Shown piece by piece: positions 21,076-27,625 of a stretch of DNA of 27,625 bases (positions are counted from its first letter, which is position 1; the number at the start of each line of letters is the position of its first letter). A program made the position numbers and the translations under genes. Source of the DNA: Chromera velia (lineage: Eukaryota; Sar; Chromeraceae); assembly GCA_018398765.1 (NCBI GenBank), contig JAHBMJ010000131.1:28539-56163 (forward strand), given 5' to 3'. The notes beneath the pieces are model-generated. The model was not told the origin of the DNA and ran no database searches. It worked only from the letters and a program-made list of their open reading frames with translations.

Positions 21076-21150
21076 TGTGTGTGTGTAGTGTGTGCGCGAG
21101 CGCGCACGCGCGTGCGTGCGTGTGTGTGTGTGTAACACTGTGTGTGTGTC
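21076..21150. repeat. GT/GC alternating repeat
   Basis: (GT)n passing into GCGCGAGCGCGCACGCGCGT and back to (GT)n. Long alternating purine-pyrimidine runs of this kind can adopt left-handed DNA under supercoiling. Confidence 0.85.
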
Positions 21151-22230
21151 CCACAAAAAATATAATTTACATATTAACAAACTTAACTTAAGTAAATAAT
21201 ACTAAAAGTAATAGAAGAACATTAGCAAACTTTGAAGTGAGTCTTAATTAAGTGACTGATCTTAGAAAATTGAGTATATCATGTCTAAAGTTTCCATTAT
21301 AATTCTAATATGCATGATTAGTGATGAAGATGATGATCGATAAGACGTACGACTTAGTTAACCCGGTATACACGGGCTTAGGCTGCATGCTAGCCACGTA
21401 ACCCAATGGCAAAGGACAGTTTGTGTGTATTTAAATCATATATATTGTAAGAATACAAGAGGATTCTGGAAGTAATGGAAAAGGGAAGGGAGATAAGAGC
21501 GGGAGGAGAGAGCAAAGCAGAGAGACGGATACAGGAAGCGCGCATACAAAGTAATACAAAGCTTAAATACCCTATCGTCTGGTGTTATTGGTATTATATT
21601 TGGAATGGTTCCCTCTCAGTCAGCGGCCCAAAACATGCTAAAGAAAATATACAAAGTTCAGAATACTTGTTAGTTAATTGATCGCGGCCTGGGAAACCAG
21701 GCGGGCCACGGGGTATGGTCTGAGCTAGGGTCTGAGCCTCAGGGATGAGGCACAGCCCCCTGCCCTAGCGCCTGCCATTTGCGGGGGCGACCTCTATATT
21801 ATTAGAGTCTATAAGCCTGAAACAAACTTTGAAACGGCGACAGTACTCTAGGGTACCACTAAATTACTTATCACTTATCACTTACTATATATAGTATATA
21901 GGATTATAGATATAGGAGCGTACTAAGCGATTACTCTTCTAAAGTATTTAAACTTTAGTATCATATTTATGTTAATTAACTATATATGTTAATTTTCTTT
22001 TTTAAAAAATAAAATTTTATGTTTGTTCCTATCGCATTTGCAAATAATTGCCACTAATTGGAACAATTGAAATGCCTACTATAATTAGGAATTTAGAATC
22101 ACAAATTCCCAATTCAAAATAATTTGGAAACATGTTTTTCACTGAGTTTTACGTTGAAAACTTACTAGACTAGTAATCTACGTTTTGAATTGGCGCGCGT
22201 GCCCTGCGGCTGGCGAGGCGGGGACTATTT
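21151..22230. other. AT-rich region, no gene seen
   Basis: AT-rich with a GC-rich island at about 21685-21790 that can fold (GCTAGGGTCTGAGCCTCAGG facing a CCTGCCCTAGC stretch). No tRNA structure could be fitted. A plus frame at 21475-21681 is not convincing. Confidence 0.45.
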
Positions 22231-22947
22231 TCAACAAAAAAGACTGTTTTCACACATAATGATCTGAGTCAGACTTGCAGGTCGTTGTAGGTAGTCCTGG
22301 AGACGAGGCAGGTACTGGGCCATGAAGGCCATCGAGGGTGCCGAAAGGCGTTTCTGAAGTTTAAAGACCGTTTCCGCATCAAAGTGGAGCTCGTACTTAT
22401 TGCCAAAGAACTCGAGGAGGTGTGCAGCGATCGCTTTGCTCGGTTGGTTCAGGCACAGCACAGTGGCTTGTTGGCCTGTAATGAGGAGGAGACTTCCCTC
22501 CGAGAAGGTCGTTGGCGCGACGCACTTTTTATGTGGGTCCAGGCCGTGATAGTCGAAGCAAAAAGCGAGGGCTGTCAGCCCCCCCCCCGCCCCGCTGCGG
22601 CCTTCACCCACTCCTCCATTGCCTCCTTGTCGAAACGGAGCCTAAGCTTGTTCATGGCTTGTACCATCACGTTGAGCGGACCGCTGGCATTGCGTGCCAG
22701 TGTGCGGATCACCGAGAGGACGTTCTTCTTCCTCGTCCCTGCTTGCAGCTACAAACATTAGCACTGTTTCGTCATTAGTCGCCTAAAGCAAACAGCAGAG
22801 AGTCTGCGTTCTTTATCATACTCTCTATGACTCCTCTATTTTATAATATTTTCTGTACGACTTTCCCAACAACCTTTCCATTATTTTGCTAACATTTTTT
22901 CCAAGGTGACACACATACGTTCACACATACACATACACACACACATA

Positions 22948-22997
<50 letters not shown>

Positions 22998-23419
22998 TAT
23001 ACAGACACACACACATACACACACATACACACACATACACTGACTGTGTATATTCACGATTATTAGGGGTCCTCGCGGCGTAGCTCCTGAGCTCGACCTA
23101 CTCCATCTTTCTGACCATCTCCATGGCCTCAGTGCAGGGGCATGCTCTCCTTACCTGCTTGCCGTCTCTGGCTCCGAGAGGTACATCCTTCACCTGTTTT
23201 TTGGAAGGCATCACGTCATCCAGGGTGAGGTATGGCACTCCACACTTCGAGAGTCTATAGCCGTCACGGTGCTGCTTTGTCACCAGCCAAGTCCTCACGC
23301 CGGCACCCATTAGGTCGCAGATGTAGTCCGTGCGAGTCTGTGCATGTACCCCCCGTCTTCACCCACGAAAACAACAATCTGCCGTTGGTAAAAGTGTGTG
23401 TATATGTGTGTGTGTGTTT

Positions 23420-23460
<41 letters not shown>

Positions 23461-25109
23461 TGTCTGACGAAGAAAAAAACGAGAATTGGAGAGAGAGAGA
23501 GTGGCAGCAAAGCAGATACTGCCTGGCTGTGCAAAGAACGGAAGGCAACAGACAAAGTACAATGAAACATGCAAACAGAATCAAACGGAGAAACAGAGAC
23601 AAATCGAGCGAAACCGAGGAAGAGAGGGAGACCAATGATCACCAAACAGTTTGTCAAGTCCAGTTAAGACACAGACACCACCCCCTTCTGGCTGACCTCC
23701 TTATGCCACGCAAAACAGGTTCTCCGTATTCGGAATCCTGCAATGCCAGCCAGGTCGACCGATCGATGGAGGATTGATTGAGTGAGCTAGCAAGTGTACG
23801 TAAAAGGGAAAAAATATACTAGCTGGCTGTGCAGAGACTACGAGACAAAAAAACGAAGGAGACAGAGAAAAGAAAGAAAGAAAAAAAGAAAGAAAGAAAG
23901 AAAGAAAGAAAGGAAGGAAGGAAGGAAGGAAAGAAGAAATGGAAGAATTCGAGTAAGACAGACAGAGGAAAGAACGTTCCTCGTTTCTCAATATTGACAG
24001 AAAGAGACAGTTGACTATATCTCAGCCTGACTGACTGACCAACGTAGCCCTACAGAGTGTTCACCGCAGGAATAGGGGGCAGCACATTCAGGAGATCCCC
24101 CGGCATTTCCTCGAAGTGGAAGGGGGACCTAGCTCTTCTTGTCAAAAAAAGAGCCCCACCGTCGTCTGCCGTGTACAATGTCATCGGATTCGGCATCCTG
24201 TCCCACGCCGTTCCGACCAAGCTGGGCTGTACGCTTATGCACGTGCATGTTGGAGGGCCAGCATGGAGATAAGGAGAGAAGAAGAATTGGGCATAGCTAG
24301 AATAAATGCATGCAGGCTGCTTCATACGCATGATAAAAAAAAAAGCTTTGTCTATGAAAAGCAGAAAGTTAACGTAAAAATAAATAAATGCATTGATCAG
24401 CTATTCATGTATGCGCGTGAGGCTTCATGAATGTTCATAAGCAATCTGGTCGAAATGATCGAAGGCAGTAAGAAGCTGGTTGAGAAGAATTAACGATGTG
24501 AAGGTAAGTCATGAGCAGACAAAAACAAGGGGAGCAGCCTGAGGTACCGAATTCTGCAAACTCCTTATGATTTTTTCAACGGGCATCTCTCCGTTCTCCC
24601 TCTTCTTTTTCTTCTCCTCCGCTCCCCTCCCAGTCCAGTCTGCCAGCTTCTCAGCCACCTCCTTGTAGTCTTTGATGGTCCTACAAGCAGCTACTCAATG
24701 ACATGCATGCATCATAATGCTCTTGAAATTTCCTGAACCCATTGATATTCCTTATCCATTTTATCAGTTCTATATGTACAGAAAGGGGCTGGGGGTGGGG
24801 GAAAGACACTTCAATTACAGTCACAGGTCTGCTGGTTCTCTCTTTGTTTCTCTCAATTCTTTAGGGGAGAGTGCGCGTGCACACGCTACTGCTTGTGGAT
24901 GTCACACAGTGTCTGTGTCGACTGCCAGGTCTGTATGCTGAGGTTGACTCATTCACTATTCCGCTAAGCGAATAAATCTGTTGATGTACAGACTACTTGA
25001 TCATTGTGTCATCGACTGACTTTCCAGAGAACTTTGTCTCGTCTTCATCCCTGAGAATGGGGACTCCGGAAACTCCTTTCAGGCCCACCGGCACAGTCTT
25101 CTGCCTCAT
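22231..25109 (-). CDS. Unrecognised five-exon gene with frame break
   Basis: Candidate exons joined in phase: 25109-25021 (MRQKTVPVGLKGVSGVPILR, donor GTCAGT), 24680-24548 (TIKDYKEVAEKLADWTGRG, then a Lys/Glu-rich stretch), 24226-24065 (PSLVGTAWDRMPNPMTLYTA, donor GTGAAC), 23378 or 23337 to 23155 (YICDLMGAGVRTWLV, GVPYLTLDDVMPSKK, donor GTAAGG), 22748-22231 (LQAGTRKKNVLSVIRTLA, then LTALAFCFDYHGL). In the last exon the frame changes at a run of ten G (22579-22588): one more G would make it continuous. Using acceptor 23378 would need a second shift at a G6 run (23349-23354), whereas acceptor 23337 needs none. The protein would be about 360 residues, soluble, with mixed helix and strand. No family is recognised. 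ATG 25109 follows an in-frame stop, so it may be the real start. Confidence 0.55.
22915..23042. repeat. CA microsatellite
   Basis: (CA)n with CATA interruptions, inside the intron 23154-22749 of the minus-strand gene. Confidence 0.92.
23395..23465. repeat. GT microsatellite
   Basis: (GT)n with TATG interruptions. In the minus-strand transcript it lies just upstream of the possible acceptor at 23379. Confidence 0.92.
23870..23935. repeat. GAAA/GGAA microsatellite
   Basis: (GAAA)n followed by (GGAA)n, in an intron of the minus-strand gene. Confidence 0.92.
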
Positions 25110-27148
25110 GGAAACCCTTGTACTGCGCTAGTCGGACTCCGTGTCTGAGCCAGGCAGCCAGGTAAAGCTAGAACAGAATAGGGCACCAAAGAGCCTAGAA
25201 TAAACACTTATAGAGAGCCAATTGATTGAAGTTGTTTGTGTAAGAAGGTTCAAGACTGAGTTCGATTTTAGACCGGGTTCAGATTCTTCTAAGTCAGAAG
25301 TTTAGTTCAGAGTAAGAATCGAATCTAAGGTTTAGAGAGAATCCTTCAAAGTTTAGAGCCGCCCCTTTGACGAGCTTGAAATCTCCATTTCCAAATCGCA
25401 CTTCAATTTTGTTTTTTCGTTTCAATCTGATTTTTCAGATTTTTCTGTTAGATATGTCCGTCTGATTTTCTGGACCCGTCTGATTTTCCGGACGTGTCCG
25501 ATTTTCCGGACACGTCCGATTTTTTAGACACGTCCAATTTTCTAGACGTATCCAATTTTCCGGATATGTCTAACGCCTGATCCAGCGGCCTTGATCATCT
25601 TTCTAAGTGGTCTCAAGTTATGATTTTGCATGCAATACTTACTGTATCGAGCATGCTCCTAGGTGTGCTCCGATTGAGCTTAAACTCGTTTGAATCCCGT
25701 TCCTGTAATTCTATATTTATTTATTTCTTTATGATTATAATCAATATATTTAATTCATTTCTTTTTCACTTCTTCTTTATTTCTAAAAACAATTATTCAC
25801 TAAATCTTTCTAAATAAATCTATTTTTTTTTTTTTAATTATTTTTTTTATCTTTCTTTTAGACTAAGTACTGTCTTTATTTTTACTAGCTGATCAATAAT
25901 TTAATTCATCTATATTTACTAAACTAATTTAATAATTTCTTTACTTTTAAACTAAGACCATTAGCGATTTCCTCTGTATATTTCTAAGAGTCTAAAGTGC
26001 AACGGAACACGTCCCCCTTTCTTAAGACCGCAGTCCCTGGCAGTTTAAAATAAAAGCGCAATCAATAACCGGTCTGGTGATTCAAAAAACTTGACTAAGA
26101 AACTTGAACAACCCACTGAAATAAAGCACTTCACAATGATGAGAACATTGATCAACGCCAGCTGCATGCCAATCCATAGAGCAAAGCACTGTAACCATAA
26201 GGTGGGACAAGATTCATGCATGCAACCAAACTACCAGGGCAAAATTGTGAAGCTGTAGCGCAATCCGAACATAACAAAGATGCACACCACTAAGCAGCCG
26301 CACCCAACAAGAGACCGGCACTGTAACGGAACACACAACCGACAGAACACACGAAACGCAAAGCATACACAACGCTTCTTGAAACAATGGAACACACATC
26401 CCCCTTTCTTAAGCCTCTTTTATCACGCCTTTAGCAGAAATCAGGATCAACAACTTGCCTTCCCTTTTTCTTTCTGACCAATTGTCGACGACCTTTCTTT
26501 AGGCTGAAAGGCCACTGGCAAGACAAAAATTGGAAAAACTAACGACCGGAAAATCTTATCAACACAGGAATGAGTAAGTCCAGGAATGAGTAAGTCAACC
26601 ACACTTTTTTACTTATTCTCTTTCCTATCTCACTCTCTCCATACGTACAAACACTCCATAACAGAATGCGAGAAAGGCAGGAGAAGAGAAGACGAAGACG
26701 GAGGAGACAAGGAAGACTAGTGGACAAGCAAACACATTGTCAAGATTCAAAACGAGCCGATTCATCCTTCCGATCTCCCTCTCCGTTGACATGGCTTGAC
26801 ACGAGCAAACCCCTTTCCCCCCCCTAGAGCAGGAAGAGAAGAATAGATCCACCATTCAGTGGCATTCACTGGTGTATAACAGCGGCAACATCTCATGCTT
26901 CCAAAAGAGCAACAGAAAAGAATGTATCAAAACATGAAAAGAAAGAACAAAACTGTCCTTCAGGGACCTTTCTCATCTGCAACAACCTCCTTGTCATGAA
27001 GAAGACAACATGACGGAGTAAGAGAAAGATGGTGAAGGAGAACAGACGGGGAAAAGGAATCTGAAAAAAAAAACCAAAACGATCAGAGAAATGATTGGTC
27101 GCTCAGACCTCTCCTCCGAGGTTGCAGTTTGTGTTGTTCTCATAGATC
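25110..27148. other. Mostly AT-rich DNA, no certain gene
   Basis: AT-rich to about 26050 with poly-T at 25825-25850. From 26050 on, composition is mixed. A 16-bp direct repeat (AGGAATGAGTAAGTC) occurs twice at about 26568-26597. A minus frame at 26625-26855 is hydrophobic but has no further support. Confidence 0.4.
25461..25568. repeat. 18-bp tandem repeat with internal palindrome
   Basis: Six units of exactly 18 bp, starting at 25461, 25479, 25497, 25515, 25533 and 25551. The core is TCCGATTTTCCGGACACG. Most units carry TCCG and CGGA arms around a TTTT-containing spacer, so each could form a small stem. Variants keep the length unchanged. Confidence 0.88.
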
Positions 27149-27625
27149 TCACTCTCCAATACCGGTGTGGACGCTGGGCTTGAAAACGATCTTTTTGTTA
27201 GTCTTCTTAGCGATGTGGATCGAGGGCCTACTCGTAGCGGGAGAAGCAGATGCACTCGAGGCCGTGCTCTCTCGAGTCCTCTGACAGAGTTGGCAAAAAT
27301 ATCGACCCTCATCCTCCAGCTCGTCGAGAGTCTCAAAGGGCAGTACTTTCCTGAGGACTCCCACCCCTAGAGCCGGGTGGAATTGGTCCACAGGACACTC
27401 GCAGAACCCCGGAAGAGCCTGCACGTACACCCCCCGGTGGTTCGAGACCTGCCAGCCCGGTTGGACTTGCCCAAGGGGGGTCCTCCACCCTGGCCCGAGA
27501 GGCAGCTCATCAAGAAACAGGCCCGTGCCTGGATCGATCTCCCTGTCAGAGTTGATGGTGGGGAAGTCGAAGGGCGGAGTCAGAGAGGGGTGAGGAGTTC
27601 CCGGTCTGCCAACGGGACTGCCTCC
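27149..27625 (-). CDS. 3' end of a gene running off the right edge
   Basis: A single frame is open from the window edge (27625) to TGA at 27149, 158 codons. It includes DFPTINSDREIDPGTGLFLD, GPGWRTPLGQVQPGWQVSNH, CECPVDQFHPALGVGVLR, VLPFETLDELEDEGRYFC and a Ser/Ala-rich then Lys-rich tail ending VHTGIGE. CECP and CQLC cysteine pairs could bind metal, but no family is recognised. It has a clear coding character and no frame break. A first candidate start inside the window would be a GTG at 27430, but the frame is already open upstream, so the start lies outside or in an earlier exon. Confidence 0.65.
   Translation of the reverse strand, partial: GGSPVGRPGTPHPSLTPPFDFPTINSDREIDPGTGLFLDELPLGPGWRTPLGQVQPGWQVSNHRGVYVQALPGFCECPVDQFHPALGVGVLRKVLPFETLDELEDEGRYFCQLCQRTRESTASSASASPATSRPSIHIAKKTNKKIVFKPSVHTGIGE

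Noticed and set aside
25675-25710. tRNA-like B box (GTTTGAATCCC)
   Set aside because: No matching A box or cloverleaf could be found around it.
27421-27490. Frameshift in the right-edge gene
   Set aside because: On recount of the G6 run at 27475-27480, the frame is continuous from the edge to the stop.

Overview
This is nuclear DNA of a eukaryote. The coding blocks are cut by canonical GT-AG introns, and the one certain gene is a four-exon gene for the 60S ribosomal protein uL14 (L23). Its sequence resembles apicomplexan uL14. Together with intron-rich genes, many microsatellites and nested non-LTR retroelements, this suggests a chromerid-type alveolate alga such as Chromera. That placement is an inference from one protein and the general style of the sequence.

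Layout. 1-330: a GT repeat, then the probable last exon of a + strand gene that starts off the left edge. 325-2290: AT-rich DNA with no gene seen. 2460-3430: two minisatellites (21 bp and 31 bp units). 4597-7093, minus strand: a split protein kinase gene with a full set of catalytic residues. The end of its C-lobe is duplicated as an inverted repeat around a splice donor. 8478-10443: a 5'-truncated non-LTR retroelement (reverse transcriptase). 10444-12825: a nest of retroelement 3' tails, a second broken retroelement and two foldback (MITE-like) elements. 13725-16709, minus strand: a many-exon gene of unknown function that I rebuilt from splice sites and matching phases. 17235-17903, minus strand: a small three-exon gene. 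18482-19246, plus strand: uL14. 19780-21150: a three-copy repeat whose pyrimidine tract varies in length, then a GT/GC repeat. 21150-22230: AT-rich. 22231-25109, minus strand: another unrecognised multi-exon gene, with an apparent frame break at a run of ten G. 25110-27148: AT-rich DNA with an 18-bp tandem repeat. 27149-27625, minus strand: the 3' end of a gene that runs off the right edge.

No functional pathway links these genes. This is an ordinary chromosomal stretch with house-keeping and unknown genes separated by repeats. The most unusual items are the 516-bp foldback element built from AGGATTTT modules and its nest, the kinase hairpin, and two intron-rich genes that only become visible after joining short exons by phase. 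Exon calls away from uL14 are my own splice predictions and need transcript evidence.
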